DNA of 64,000 nt from Bacillus methanolicus (GTDB lineage: Bacteria > Bacillota > Bacilli > Bacillales > Cytobacillaceae): the NCBI RefSeq assembly GCF_028888695.1, contig NZ_PNFF01000001.1, positions 381,501 to 445,500 of the forward strand, given 5' to 3'. This document shows positions 1-7,433 of the stretch, piece by piece. A program made the position numbers and the translations under genes. Position 1 is the stretch's first letter. Each line of letters opens with the position of its first letter. The notes under the pieces are model-generated. The model had not been told where the DNA came from, searched no databases, and saw only the letters and a list, made by a program, of their open reading frames with translations.

Positions 1-1
1 C

Positions 2-298
2 GGTGAAGCGGTGTTCGGTGCTAAAAATGTAGTAAGAGCCACGCTGGCTGTCATAGGAGGGGCAATCCTCTACCGGATTATTGTCACCCTTGCATTAAGA
101 GTAAAATTTCTCGAAACAGGCGATATGAAATTAATTACCGCCTTAATCGTGATAACAGCATTAATTGTTCCTAAAATATTGGAACAGCAAAAAGATAAAC
201 AGCGTAAGAAAAGAAGGAAGCTTGAAGCAAAGCAAAAAGAATCATATGTGACAAAAAAGCGTGGTGAAGATCTTGCTGCAATTAAAACAGATATATAA
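2..298 (+). CDS. ABC transporter permease, C-terminal part (cut by window edge)
   Basis: The reading frame is open from the first bases of the window, so only about the last 98 residues are present. It has two hydrophobic segments and ends in a very basic, Lys/Arg-rich cytoplasmic tail. It overlaps the start of the next gene, an ABC ATPase, as expected for translationally coupled partners. The visible sequence resembles the permease of the uncharacterised substrate-binding/permease/ATPase family sometimes labelled TrpX-TrpY-TrpZ (COG4120 type), whose members are proposed to import tryptophan or related small molecules. The substrate cannot be read from this fragment; the family call rests on my recognition of the tail and its ATPase partner. 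Confidence 0.75.
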   Translation, partial: GEAVFGAKNVVRATLAVIGGAILYRIIVTLALRVKFLETGDMKLITALIVITALIVPKILEQQKDKQRKKRRKLEAKQKESYVTKKRGEDLAAIKTDI

Positions 299-1067
299 AG
301 TCTTTAATGAAGGAACACCGGACGAAAAAATTGCCCTTAATATGGTGAATTTGAATTTATCACCCGGTGATTTTGTAACGGTAATCGGAAGCAACGGGGC
401 CGGCAAATCTACTTTAATGAATGTAATTTCAGGAAAGCTTGTTCCTGATATAGGGGAAGTTTGGATTGATGGGAAAATCATTACATTTGAAAAAGAGCAC
501 AAACGTGCCAAATGGATCGGCCGCGTTTTCCAGGATCCAATGGCAGGCACTGCACCATCGATGACAATTGAAGAAAATCTTGCCATCGCATATGCAAGAA
601 CAGCGACACGCGGACTTGGAAGAGGCGTTTCAAAAAAACGGAGGGAATTTTTTAAAGAAAAACTTGAAAGCCTTCATCTCGGTTTGGAAAACAGGCTTCA
701 GGCAAAAGCAGGACTGTTATCTGGCGGGGAAAGGCAGGCGCTGTCATTGTTAATGGCAACCTTTACTGAACCTAAAATTCTTCTCCTTGATGAACATACA
801 GCTGCTCTTGACCCTGCGCGTGCTGAACTTATTACAGAACTGACAAAACAGATTGTCAAGGAATACAATTTGACAACGATTATGGTGACGCACAATATGC
901 AGCAAGCCCTTGAGCTCGGGAATCGTTTGATCATGATGGATAAAGGCCAGATCATTTTCGAAGCAAATTCTGAGGAAAAACAATCTTTGACTGTTGAAAA
1001 GCTTTTACAAGAGTTCCAGCGGATTCGCGGTGAAAAAATGGCGAGCGACAGAGCTGTATTAATTTAA
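261..1067 (+). CDS. ABC transporter ATP-binding protein (TrpZ-like, COG1101 type)
   Basis: A complete ABC nucleotide-binding subunit of about 268 residues that would power the upstream permease. Visible motifs are Walker A GSNGAGKST, signature LSGGERQ, Walker B ILLLDEHTAALDP and the switch histidine in MVTHNMQQAL. The start is ambiguous. GTG at 261 or 264 gives the longest protein, but TTG at 273 sits a good distance after a GGTGAAG stretch and would begin close to where relatives usually start. The gene overlaps the permease by tens of bases and is followed by a strong terminator, so it is the last gene of its operon. Import of tryptophan or another small solute is a family-level inference; the ATPase assignment itself is secure. 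Confidence 0.88.
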   Translation: MVKILLQLKQIYKVFNEGTPDEKIALNMVNLNLSPGDFVTVIGSNGAGKSTLMNVISGKLVPDIGEVWIDGKIITFEKEHKRAKWIGRVFQDPMAGTAPSMTIEENLAIAYARTATRGLGRGVSKKRREFFKEKLESLHLGLENRLQAKAGLLSGGERQALSLLMATFTEPKILLLDEHTAALDPARAELITELTKQIVKEYNLTTIMVTHNMQQALELGNRLIMMDKGQIIFEANSEEKQSLTVEKLLQEFQRIRGEKMASDRAVLI

Positions 1068-1075
1068 TAAAAAGA

Positions 1076-1115
1076 AAAAAACCTTGTCAGATAAACAAAT
1101 GACAAGGTTTTTTTC
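1076..1115 (+). terminator. Rho-independent terminator of the ABC transporter operon
   Basis: Thirteen-base arms, AAAAACCTTGTCA at 1077-1089 and its complement at 1100-1112, enclose a ten-base loop and run into a T-rich tract. It follows the ATPase stop codon directly. Confidence 0.9.
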
Positions 1116-1169
1116 TTTACTAGAGGGTGTATCCACCTTGTTTATGAAAAAGCATGGCGATTGCGCTTT

Positions 1170-1721
1170 TTACGGATAGTACATGACTAACTGAAATCGT
1201 ACCATTTCTGCTCCCGGGTTGGTGTAGGAATGTTGTCTGTTGGCTGTAAAACGGATTGAGCTCCCCGCATTTACGAGATATGACTCGCTGTTAATTTTCA
1301 TTTCAAGGCAGCCGGACATGACGGTAATATTTTCTTCAATTCCTTCATTATGCGGGTCTGATACATGCTGGCATCCGGGATCAAGTTCGATAATATAAAT
1401 CTCAAATTTTTTTCGCGGGTCGAAAGGAAAAATTGAATAAACACGGTACTCACCGTTATTTTCAATAACTGGATCAACATCTTTCATTGAAACAAGAACG
1501 ATTTCTGATGGTTCTTCCCGAATAAGAGTGGAAAAAGAAACTTGAAGGCCCGTGGCAATTTTCCAAAGGGTTGTAACGGTAGGGCTTGATTCGCCACGCT
1601 CAATCTGGCCAAGCATTGCTTTGCTCACACCGGTGGCTTCTGCTGCACTTTCAAGGCTTAATCCCCGGGTTTTACGTATCATTTTTAAATTTTCCGCAAT
1701 TATTTTTTGAATATTTTCCAT
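1170..1721 (-). CDS. XRE-family regulator with C-terminal cupin domain
   Basis: A 183-residue two-domain regulator. An N-terminal helix-turn-helix (about residues 10-65, with the typical SKAMLGQIERGESSP recognition region) is followed by a small cupin domain (about 105-180) that would bind an effector. The start is the ATG at 1721, which has GGAGGG five bases upstream; a longer frame reaching 1739 lacks a ribosome site. The gene is divergent from azlCD across a 135-base AT-rich gap holding repeated motifs, so it most likely controls those exporter genes. HTH-cupin regulators beside azlC/azlD are a common arrangement; B. subtilis instead uses the Lrp-type AzlB. The effector is unknown, but a branched-chain amino acid or analogue is the natural guess from context. 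Confidence 0.88.
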   Translation of the reverse strand: MENIQKIIAENLKMIRKTRGLSLESAAEATGVSKAMLGQIERGESSPTVTTLWKIATGLQVSFSTLIREEPSEIVLVSMKDVDPVIENNGEYRVYSIFPFDPRKKFEIYIIELDPGCQHVSDPHNEGIEENITVMSGCLEMKINSESYLVNAGSSIRFTANRQHSYTNPGAEMVRFQLVMYYP

Positions 1722-1740
1722 TTTTCCCTCCGTAAGCATT

Positions 1741-1834
1741 GTATACTATAACGCACATATGTATAATAAACTATAACAAAAGTATAAATAATTTATAATT
1801 ATTAAAAATTTTATCCTCTTTATGTATAGTTTAC
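1741..1834. promoter_or_regulatory. Divergent control region with repeated operator-like motif
   Basis: The motif ACTATAAC occurs at 1745-1752 and 1770-1777, exactly 25 bases apart. TAAACTATA at 1767-1775 is the reverse complement of TATAGTTTA at 1825-1833 near the azlC side. The region between the regulator and azlC is very AT-rich. These are plausible binding sites for the divergent XRE-cupin regulator; no single convincing -35/-10 pair stands out. Confidence 0.45.
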
Positions 1835-1856
1835 AATTTTTTCAGGCGGTGAGGTA

Positions 1857-2588
1857 ATGGCTGAATTAACATTTAGCAAGCAATCATCTGAATTCAGGAA
1901 GGGGATTCAAGCGGGCATCAGCATTGCAATTGGATACTTTCCGATTGCCTTGACGTTTGGACTTCTTGCCAAAACCACCGGTTTGACAGTAGGTGAAACA
2001 ATCATGATGAGCCTGCTTGTGTATGCCGGTGCCTCCCAATATATGTCGCTAAGTCTTTTATCAATGGGAACGGGAATCTTTGAAATTGTGTTGACAACTT
2101 TTATTGTGAATATTAGGCATTTTCTCATGGCGGCTTCGTTGAATGAAAAGAGTGAGGACGACCATATTCTAAATAAAGTGATTTATTCCTTTGGTATTAC
2201 AGATGAAACATTTTCTGTCGCGGCAACAAAAGATGAAACTGTAACGACAGGTTATTTATTCGGTTTGTTTTCAATCTCATATGCTAGTTGGGTTATTAAT
2301 TCCGGAATTGGCCATGTTATTGGAGCGAGTCTTCCGCAAACTTTGCAGGAGAGCATGTCTGTCGCTCTATATGCGATGTTTATCGGCCTTCTTGTACCTT
2401 CAATGAAAAAGAGTGTCAAAGTTGTCTATTTAGCAGTCCTTGCAGCAATCTTTAACAGTATTTTTGCATATACAAAATTTCTTTCAACGGGATGGGCGAT
2501 TGTTTTGGCTACTCTTTTATCGGCTGTCATAATCGAGGCAATTTATACATGGAGAGGCAAATTGAGGAGGAATTTTATTGAAAACTGA
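1857..2588 (+). CDS. azlC: AzlC-family branched-chain amino acid exporter, large subunit
   Basis: A 243-residue polytopic membrane protein of the AzlC family. Together with AzlD it forms a two-component exporter for branched-chain amino acids and analogues such as 4-azaleucine. The N-terminal FRKGIQAGISIAIGYFPIA region and the conserved YAGASQYM segment are visible, with about five or six hydrophobic spans. The ATG at 1857 follows a GGTGAGG-type ribosome site. The gene overlaps azlD by 11 bases, so the two are translationally coupled. The length is close to the roughly 250 residues of B. subtilis AzlC. The divergent XRE-cupin gene is the likely regulator. The family is secure; the exact substrate is inferred. 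Confidence 0.92.
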   Translation: MAELTFSKQSSEFRKGIQAGISIAIGYFPIALTFGLLAKTTGLTVGETIMMSLLVYAGASQYMSLSLLSMGTGIFEIVLTTFIVNIRHFLMAASLNEKSEDDHILNKVIYSFGITDETFSVAATKDETVTTGYLFGLFSISYASWVINSGIGHVIGASLPQTLQESMSVALYAMFIGLLVPSMKKSVKVVYLAVLAAIFNSIFAYTKFLSTGWAIVLATLLSAVIIEAIYTWRGKLRRNFIEN

Positions 2589-2883
2589 TATCATTTGGAT
2601 GATCATCGGAATGGGAATTGTCACTTATATCCCGCGAATGCTTCCCTTTGTCTTATTTAAAGGAAAAGAGCTCCCATCATTTGTCCAAGGGGTTCTTAGA
2701 AATGTTCCATATGCTACTCTTGGGGCACTTATTTTTCCGGGAATCTTATTTATTCAAGATGACATGTTGTACGGCTTGGTCGGTGCGGCAGCTGCCTGTA
2801 TTGCAGCATTCCTTGGTGCAAATGTTATTGTCGTTGTTCTTGGATCAATTGCCGTTCTAACAGTTTATTCGTACTTTATATAA
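2578..2883 (+). CDS. azlD: AzlD-family branched-chain amino acid exporter, small subunit
   Basis: A 101-residue protein with about four membrane spans, the small partner of AzlC. Its family motif is visible near the N-terminus as TYIPRMLPF. The start is a TTG at 2578, supported by AGGAGG about seven bases upstream within the end of azlC; the next ATG would cut into the first helix. It probably assembles with AzlC in the cytoplasmic membrane to export branched-chain amino acids. No clear terminator follows, and the 128 bases to the next gene hold no gene that I can see. Confidence 0.9.
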   Translation: MKTDIIWMIIGMGIVTYIPRMLPFVLFKGKELPSFVQGVLRNVPYATLGALIFPGILFIQDDMLYGLVGAAAACIAAFLGANVIVVVLGSIAVLTVYSYFI

Positions 2884-3011
2884 TACGTTCTTTTCGAAAA
2901 TCCCCTTGCTTATGAGTCATCCCTAATATCATGAATAATATTTAGTTCTAATCGCCAAATTTTTAACTAAACTAATTATTGAAAGGGCTGGACAAAAAGG
3001 GGGGATTTTAG

Positions 3012-4301
3012 TTGGCAAGAAAAATCGGCTTTTACGCCGTTGTGGCATATGCGGTATATGGCATGTTTTTTTATTGGTATTTATTTTATTTTGCCGATAC
3101 GAGCCTGCCGTTTGAATATGAGGGATCCAGGGCTGACCCGGCAACTTTTTTAAATGGAAGGGAACTCATGTTAACGGAGGAATATTCGAAAGTCAGGAAT
3201 CTGCTTTTTTTCCTTTCTACGCCTCTTGAATGGCTAATCTACACATTAATATTAGTGTTGGGTCTGTCGAAAGCTTTTAAGCGCTGGGCTGAACAGTCTG
3301 CGAAAATCAAATTTGTCCAGACGGCCATTTATTTGTTCTGGCTATCTTTATTTGCTTTTATTGCTACTTTCCCGCTAAATTTTATAAGCTATTCTTTGTC
3401 GAAAAGCTATCATATTTCTGTTCAGACTTTCAGTTCGTGGATCAAGGAAGAACTAATCGATTTTTGGATTAATTATGGTATTATGCTGATCATTGTAACG
3501 GTATTGTACTGGCTTATTAATAAAAGCCAAAAAAGATGGTGGCTTTATGCGTGGCTTTTATCCGTTCCGTTTACTTTGTTTATGATGTTTCTTCGGCCTG
3601 TCGTGATTGACCCGCTCTACAATGATTTTTATCCGTTAAAAAATAAAGAGCTCGAGGCGAAAATTCTTTCCATGGCAGATCAAGCAAATATCCCTTCAGA
3701 GCATGTATTCGAAGTCAATATGGCCAAAAAAACGACTGCTCTGAATGCTTATGTAACCGGAATTGGCTCCAATTCGAGGATTGTTCTTTGGGATACGACA
3801 TTAAACCGGCTGAATGAAAAGCAAATATTATTTATAATGGCTCATGAAATGGCCCACTATGTGAAAAAGCACTTGTATATTGGAATCGCCGGCTATTTGC
3901 TTCTTTCTTTAGCGGGTCTGTACATTACTGCAAAAGCAATGAACGGGGCAATAAGTCGGTGGGGAAAGGATTTAAAGATTCCCCATGTTAACGACATCAC
4001 GTCTTTGCCGCTATTTTTAATGATTTTATCGATATTGATGTTTGCATCCAGTCCTCTATCTAATATTGTGTCGCGCTATCAGGAAAAACAGGCGGATCAA
4101 TATGCCATCGAAATGACAAAAGATCCCGCTGCTTCGATTTCCACCTTTCAGGAGTTAACACGGGCGGGGCTCAGCCAAGTCAACCCGCCGCTATTAGTAA
4201 AAATCTTTCGATATGAGCACCCTACGATGCTTGAACGTATTTCGGCCATGGAAGATTACGAAATTAAACAAAGAAGCAAATCAAATGATGAAGGCCCGTA
4301 A
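3012..4301 (+). CDS. yhfN: M48-family membrane zinc metalloprotease (YhfN, Ste24-like)
   Basis: A 429-residue integral-membrane peptidase related to the CAAX protease Ste24 and to B. subtilis YhfN. The zinc site is HEMAH at residues 278-282, with the third ligand expected at Glu358 in the RYQEKQAD segment. An N-terminal hydrophobic half with several spans precedes the catalytic domain, and another helix pair follows the zinc motif. The TTG start at 3012 is chosen because GGGGGG lies seven bases upstream. Likely role: proteolytic quality control of membrane proteins, or processing of peptides at the membrane; the substrate is not evident. It is a single gene followed by its own terminator. Confidence 0.92.
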   Translation: MARKIGFYAVVAYAVYGMFFYWYLFYFADTSLPFEYEGSRADPATFLNGRELMLTEEYSKVRNLLFFLSTPLEWLIYTLILVLGLSKAFKRWAEQSAKIKFVQTAIYLFWLSLFAFIATFPLNFISYSLSKSYHISVQTFSSWIKEELIDFWINYGIMLIIVTVLYWLINKSQKRWWLYAWLLSVPFTLFMMFLRPVVIDPLYNDFYPLKNKELEAKILSMADQANIPSEHVFEVNMAKKTTALNAYVTGIGSNSRIVLWDTTLNRLNEKQILFIMAHEMAHYVKKHLYIGIAGYLLLSLAGLYITAKAMNGAISRWGKDLKIPHVNDITSLPLFLMILSILMFASSPLSNIVSRYQEKQADQYAIEMTKDPAASISTFQELTRAGLSQVNPPLLVKIFRYEHPTMLERISAMEDYEIKQRSKSNDEGP

Positions 4302-4318
4302 AAAGGCCTTCATTTTTA
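4288..4318 (+). terminator. Terminator of yhfN
   Basis: ATGAAGGCC at 4288-4296 pairs with GGCCTTCAT at 4305-4313, followed by a T run. The stem overlaps the yhfN stop codon. Confidence 0.88.
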
Positions 4319-4403
4319 TAAAAGATTAAAGAAAGAAAATTTTGGAGTTGCTGCGTGTTTAAAAGTTTTTGTATTTTTGAAAAATTTCCTTTCATTATGG
4401 GGT

Positions 4404-4428
4404 AAGCTGCATGTTTGGCGGCTTTTTT
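4404..4428 (+). terminator. Possible second terminator
   Basis: AAGCTGC at 4404-4410 and GCGGCTT at 4418-4424 form a seven-base stem (one G-T pair) followed by TTTT. It lies about 90 bases beyond the yhfN terminator and just before a small ORF, so it may end a short transcript or attenuate entry into that ORF. Confidence 0.45.
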
Positions 4429-4447
4429 AAGGAAAGAATGATTTGAA

Positions 4448-4540
4448 ATGAAGACCCTTAAAAATAAACTGACAGTGGAAATGTTAGAAGAAATTTTCAG
4501 TGAGGGAGAAGAAAGACGCAAAGCAAGCCCCCTTCGATAA
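4448..4540 (+). CDS. Candidate 30-residue peptide
   Basis: ATG at 4448 opens a 30-codon frame ending TAA at 4540. The peptide is highly charged, begins MKTLKNKLTVEML and ends in an acidic stretch followed by RRKASPLR; it could form one amphipathic helix. An AAGGAAAG stretch lies about ten bases upstream, a weak ribosome site. It sits between yhfN and yhzC, and a GC-rich hairpin made of CCCCCT and AGGGGG spans its end. I do not recognise it, and chance cannot be excluded for a frame this short. Confidence 0.35.
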   Translation: MKTLKNKLTVEMLEEIFSEGEERRKASPLR

Positions 4541-4575
4541 TGGAGGGGGGAACTAATATTAATTCACCTGGAGAA

Positions 4576-4812
4576 TCAAGTGCCGAAGCGTTTGTTTAAT
4601 TCTTTTAATTGCTCAGACAATTGGAGGAATGCAGGACGGTCTCTGTTATCAATTGCCTCATCAATAAGTTTTAACAGCTTTTCTTTCTCTGCCTGTAATA
4701 ATACTTCCGATAGGAGCATTTCAATGTACAGGTCTTGAACAAACATTTCTTTCTCCTTTTTACGGTTCATCGCACCGAGTTTCATTAGTTCTGTGTAGGA
4801 CTTTTCGTTCAT
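4576..4812 (-). CDS. yhzC: IDEAL-domain protein (YhzC-like), next to comK
   Basis: A 78-residue protein whose C-terminal half is the short IDEAL domain, here seen as KLLKLIDEAIDNRDRPAFLQ. The start is the ATG at 4812, with AGGTGG six bases upstream; a longer in-frame extension lacks a ribosome site. It is divergent from comK, the same position as yhzC in B. subtilis. IDEAL domains occur in small Bacillus proteins, including some that act as Clp adaptors or regulators, but the role of this one is not established. A competence-related role is only a guess from its neighbour. Confidence 0.8.
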   Translation of the reverse strand: MNEKSYTELMKLGAMNRKKEKEMFVQDLYIEMLLSEVLLQAEKEKLLKLIDEAIDNRDRPAFLQLSEQLKELNKRFGT

Positions 4813-4914
4813 GAAAAACCACCTCTGCTGCCTTTTTAATATTATATGGAATAATTGAGATTTAATCAACGAAATTTTTTAAATTTTTAAATAAGTATTC
4901 TTGGTGCTAAATAA

Positions 4915-4977
4915 TTTTAAAAATTTAGAAAAATATTTATAAAATATGAGAGAAAATTGGAAAATTTATGGTATGAT
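4915..4977 (+). promoter_or_regulatory. comK promoter region with phased A-tracts
   Basis: A -10-like TATGAT lies at 4972-4977 with no good -35. Upstream, A-tracts of four or five bases begin at 4919, 4929, 4941, 4953 and 4961, mostly 10-12 bases apart, mixed with T-tracts. ComK binds minor-groove AT-boxes of AAAA-N5-TTTT type in B. subtilis and activates its own gene. The canonical box is not cleanly matched here, but a weak promoter with helically spaced A-tracts suits autoregulation by a bending activator. Confidence 0.5.
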
Positions 4978-5009
4978 ATGGGAAAGACACATAAAAAGGA
5001 GATGAAAAT

Positions 5010-5588
5010 ATGATTAAACAAAGGAAACCGCTTATAGAAGAATATGAGATTAATCCATATACGATGATGATTATGCCCATCGAATATGGCAGTAAAGTAT
5101 ACTCGCGAATTCTTGAAATTGATGAAGAATATATATCCCCTTTTAAGCCGATCGAGATTATTAAAAAGAGCTGCATTTATTTTGGGGCAAGCTACGAAGG
5201 CAGAAAAGAAGCGACTAAGAGACTGATAGGGATTACTCATAAAGTTCCGATAGCCATTTCCTCACATAATTTCATTAATTTTTTTCCAACGACTTCACCG
5301 AATAACCCCGAGTGCATGTGGATTTCATATGAGCATGTTGTTTTTCATGAAAGAGCCGATTCGAAACATACAAACGTTACTTTCAGCAATAAAAACATTT
5401 ATACACTTCCTGTTTCTTTTAATTCATTTGAAAACCAGCTATTAAGGACAGCGCTCCTTAAAACGAAAACGATGCAAAGAATAGAGGAGACTGAGAGAAA
5501 AGCGATGTATTATTTTCATGGACAGCGATATTTTGAGTCGTCTGAGAGAAGCGGCGAATATGGCAGGTACATAAACCGCAAAAATTAG
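5010..5588 (+). CDS. comK: Competence transcription factor ComK
   Basis: A 192-residue protein, the same length as B. subtilis ComK, with recognisable segments such as YEINPYTMMIMP near the start and KVPIAISS and NPECMWIS in the middle. ComK is the master activator of the late competence (DNA uptake and recombination) genes and activates its own promoter. The ATG at 5010 has AAGGAG seven bases upstream. The gene is divergent from the IDEAL-domain gene, as in B. subtilis. The full-length frame suggests the organism retains at least the regulator of genetic competence. ClpCP/MecA turnover is known for the family but cannot be judged from this sequence alone. Confidence 0.96.
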   Translation: MIKQRKPLIEEYEINPYTMMIMPIEYGSKVYSRILEIDEEYISPFKPIEIIKKSCIYFGASYEGRKEATKRLIGITHKVPIAISSHNFINFFPTTSPNNPECMWISYEHVVFHERADSKHTNVTFSNKNIYTLPVSFNSFENQLLRTALLKTKTMQRIEETERKAMYYFHGQRYFESSERSGEYGRYINRKN

Positions 5589-5619
5589 CTTTTTTCCGGC
5601 GCCTTGCCGTTTTGAAATG

Positions 5620-6051
5620 TTACGGATTGAGGCGCCCGGCATTTGTGGGTGACTGTCCGCGATCAGATCCTTCCAGTTTGTTTTCGTTTTTGAAAAAATG
5701 CCGCTTGAATAAATAATACTCCATCAGCTCTTGCACTTTGTTTCGTATCCGCGGGTTAAAGTAGCTGTGATGCTCTTCATACCCTTTATATAAAAACATG
5801 TACATTGTAAAAGCATCATCCCGCTTTAACTCTTCAACTTTCATTCTGTTCTTCTTCATATACCGCTTAACCTCTGCCAGTTCTTTTTGAATGACCTTCA
5901 TTGTTTCTTCAATTAATTCAAGGTAAGGTTTTCTTAATTTAAAAGGGCTGTTTTCGACGACCACAAGATCTCGGTTTAAAACTGTTAATACCATCGGCAA
6001 ATAAATAGCCTGTTCCATCATATTTCGATCTTCCTCTGGAATTCTTGTCAT
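5620..6051 (-). CDS. yhjD: YhjD-family protein, probable LexA-controlled gene
   Basis: A 143-residue soluble, mostly helical protein beginning MTRIPEEDRNMMEQAIYLP, matching B. subtilis YhjD, whose biochemical role is unknown. The ATG at 6051 is preferred over one at 6060 because AAGGAG lies ten bases before it but only one base before the other. A central stretch rich in Lys and Glu may form a coiled coil. The protein is somewhat longer than the roughly 120-residue B. subtilis protein, with a charged tail. Its promoter region carries a near-perfect SOS box, so DNA-damage induction is likely. The gene runs convergent to comK, with an imperfect GC-rich hairpin (CCGGCGCC type) around 5596-5636. 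Confidence 0.8.
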   Translation of the reverse strand: MTRIPEEDRNMMEQAIYLPMVLTVLNRDLVVVENSPFKLRKPYLELIEETMKVIQKELAEVKRYMKKNRMKVEELKRDDAFTMYMFLYKGYEEHHSYFNPRIRNKVQELMEYYLFKRHFFKNENKLEGSDRGQSPTNAGRLNP

Positions 6052-6079
6052 AACCGTCATGCTCCTTACACTCGAATAA

Positions 6080-6111
6080 AGAACATATGTTCGTATTAAT
6101 ATGTTACTCAA
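6080..6111 (-). promoter_or_regulatory. LexA (SOS) box over the yhjD promoter
   Basis: Read on the minus strand, 6093-6080 is CGAACATATGTTCT. This matches the Bacillus LexA consensus CGAAC-N4-GTTYG/C at all but the last base and contains the perfect palindrome GAACATATGTTC (6081-6092). A -35-like TTGAGT lies at 6111-6106, with a weak TATGTT inside the box about 18 bases on, so LexA would cover the -10. The ATG of yhjD is about 30 bases downstream. Confidence 0.8.
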
Positions 6112-6320
6112 AAAAACGCTCAAAAACAAGAGGAAATTTTTACAGTCAATTTTGTTTTCCAGAAGCGGGAAGCAGAAAGCCATTGTCCGAATCAAAAGGC
6201 TGAATTATATTTATAGACTGGTTCAAGCAATATGTGTAATATTTAAAATGGAATGAAAACTGCACGATTGCGGTTTTTCCTTTTTAATGGCGATATTTAA
6301 CAGTATGTTTGGAGGAAACT

Positions 6321-6349
6321 TTTACAGCAAAAAAGAAGTCTTATATAAT
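6321..6349 (+). promoter_or_regulatory. SigA promoter of the LCP gene
   Basis: TTTACA at 6321-6326 and TATAAT at 6344-6349 are separated by exactly 17 bases, a near-consensus vegetative promoter. It lies 38 bases before the start codon at 6387, which supports that start over longer upstream alternatives. Confidence 0.85.
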
Positions 6350-6386
6350 AGGTCGAAATTACAAGAAAAATGGAAGGGTTTTAACG

Positions 6387-7322
6387 ATGAGATATGAAAG
6401 AAGGCAACATAAAAAGAAAAAGAAACGCAGATGGAGAAAGTTATTTCTTATCCTGCTATTATTGTCAGCAGGTGTGTTTACCTATTCATTTTTCCTGTAT
6501 AAAGCCGGTGTCTCTCAATCATTGCAAAATGCTGAAACTGAAAAAGTGGAATATGAGTTCAATGGGGAAAAAGATGAGAACGGCTGGACAAATACATTGT
6601 TGATCGGCAGTGATAGCCGTGGAGAAGAACATGCACGGGCTGATACGATTATGATTGCCCACTACAATAAGGAAAAAGGCAAATATAAAGTGACATCCAT
6701 TATGAGGGATACGTATGTTGATATTCCGGGATATGGGAAAGATAAAATTAATGCAGCTTTTGCCTATGGGGGACCTGAACTGCTCAGGAAAACGATTAAA
6801 GAAAACTTTGGCATCGATCTGCAATATTATTCGATTGTTGATTTTGAAGGTTTTGTTCAATTGATTGATGAAGCTTTCCCTGAAGGGATTGAAGTAAATG
6901 TTGAAAAAAGAATGTCCGAGAATATTGGAGTCACACTTGAACCGGGTGTCCAAAAACTAGACGGCAAGCATTTGCTCGGTTATGTAAGATTCCGCCATGA
7001 TGCGGTGGGAGATTTTGGACGTGTTAAACGCCAGCAAAAGGTATTAAAAAGCGTAGCAAGGGAATTATCAAATCTTGAAACGATTCCAAAACTGCCGAAA
7101 TTAGTCGGTGTTGTGACACCTTACATTAATACAAACATGAAGACGATGACAATGCTGTTCATGGGTAAAGATTTTTTAGGAAAAGAGAATCGGGATATCG
7201 AAACTCTCCGTATCCCGGTAGACGGATCTTTTGAAAATCAACAAGTGAGCGGTTCAGGATCTGTTTTAGCAGTAGACCTTGAAAAAAACAGAGCCGCATT
7301 AAAAGAATTCTTGAACAAATAA
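6387..7322 (+). CDS. LytR-CpsA-Psr (LCP) family cell-wall polymer ligase
   Basis: A 311-residue protein with a short, very basic cytoplasmic end (RRQHKKKKKRRWRK), one membrane helix at about residues 18-38, and an extracellular LCP domain. Visible LCP elements include LLIGSDSRGEEHARADTIM, the SIMRDTYVDIPG arginine region, and GYVRFRHDAVGDFGRVKRQ. LCP enzymes transfer undecaprenyl-pyrophosphate-linked polymers such as teichoic acids to peptidoglycan. The ATG at 6387 has GGAAGGG eight bases upstream and lies just after a strong promoter; upstream in-frame codons would sit within that promoter. B. subtilis has several paralogues (TagT, TagU, TagV) and I cannot say which is the orthologue. It sits between yhjD and yhjE, apparently as a lineage-specific insertion. 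Confidence 0.92.
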   Translation: MRYERRQHKKKKKRRWRKLFLILLLLSAGVFTYSFFLYKAGVSQSLQNAETEKVEYEFNGEKDENGWTNTLLIGSDSRGEEHARADTIMIAHYNKEKGKYKVTSIMRDTYVDIPGYGKDKINAAFAYGGPELLRKTIKENFGIDLQYYSIVDFEGFVQLIDEAFPEGIEVNVEKRMSENIGVTLEPGVQKLDGKHLLGYVRFRHDAVGDFGRVKRQQKVLKSVARELSNLETIPKLPKLVGVVTPYINTNMKTMTMLFMGKDFLGKENRDIETLRIPVDGSFENQQVSGSGSVLAVDLEKNRAALKEFLNK

Positions 7323-7433
7323 AACTGAATTGCCATAGTTCTTAATTGAAAAAAGAACGTGTAAAATAAAAAAGTAACGATAATTACCAAATTTGCAGGA
7401 TAAACAGATCGATATTCAGCAAGGAGATTATGA

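Noticed and set aside
5620-6195. Longer YhjD with a hydrophobic N-terminal extension (start 6195)
   Set aside because: The extension would translate through the promoter and LexA box; AAGGAG and family similarity support the start at 6051.
6256-6277. Terminator upstream of the LCP gene
   Set aside because: AAAACTGCA/TGCGGTTTT forms a hairpin with T residues after it, but no plus-strand gene precedes it; it lies in a divergent gap.
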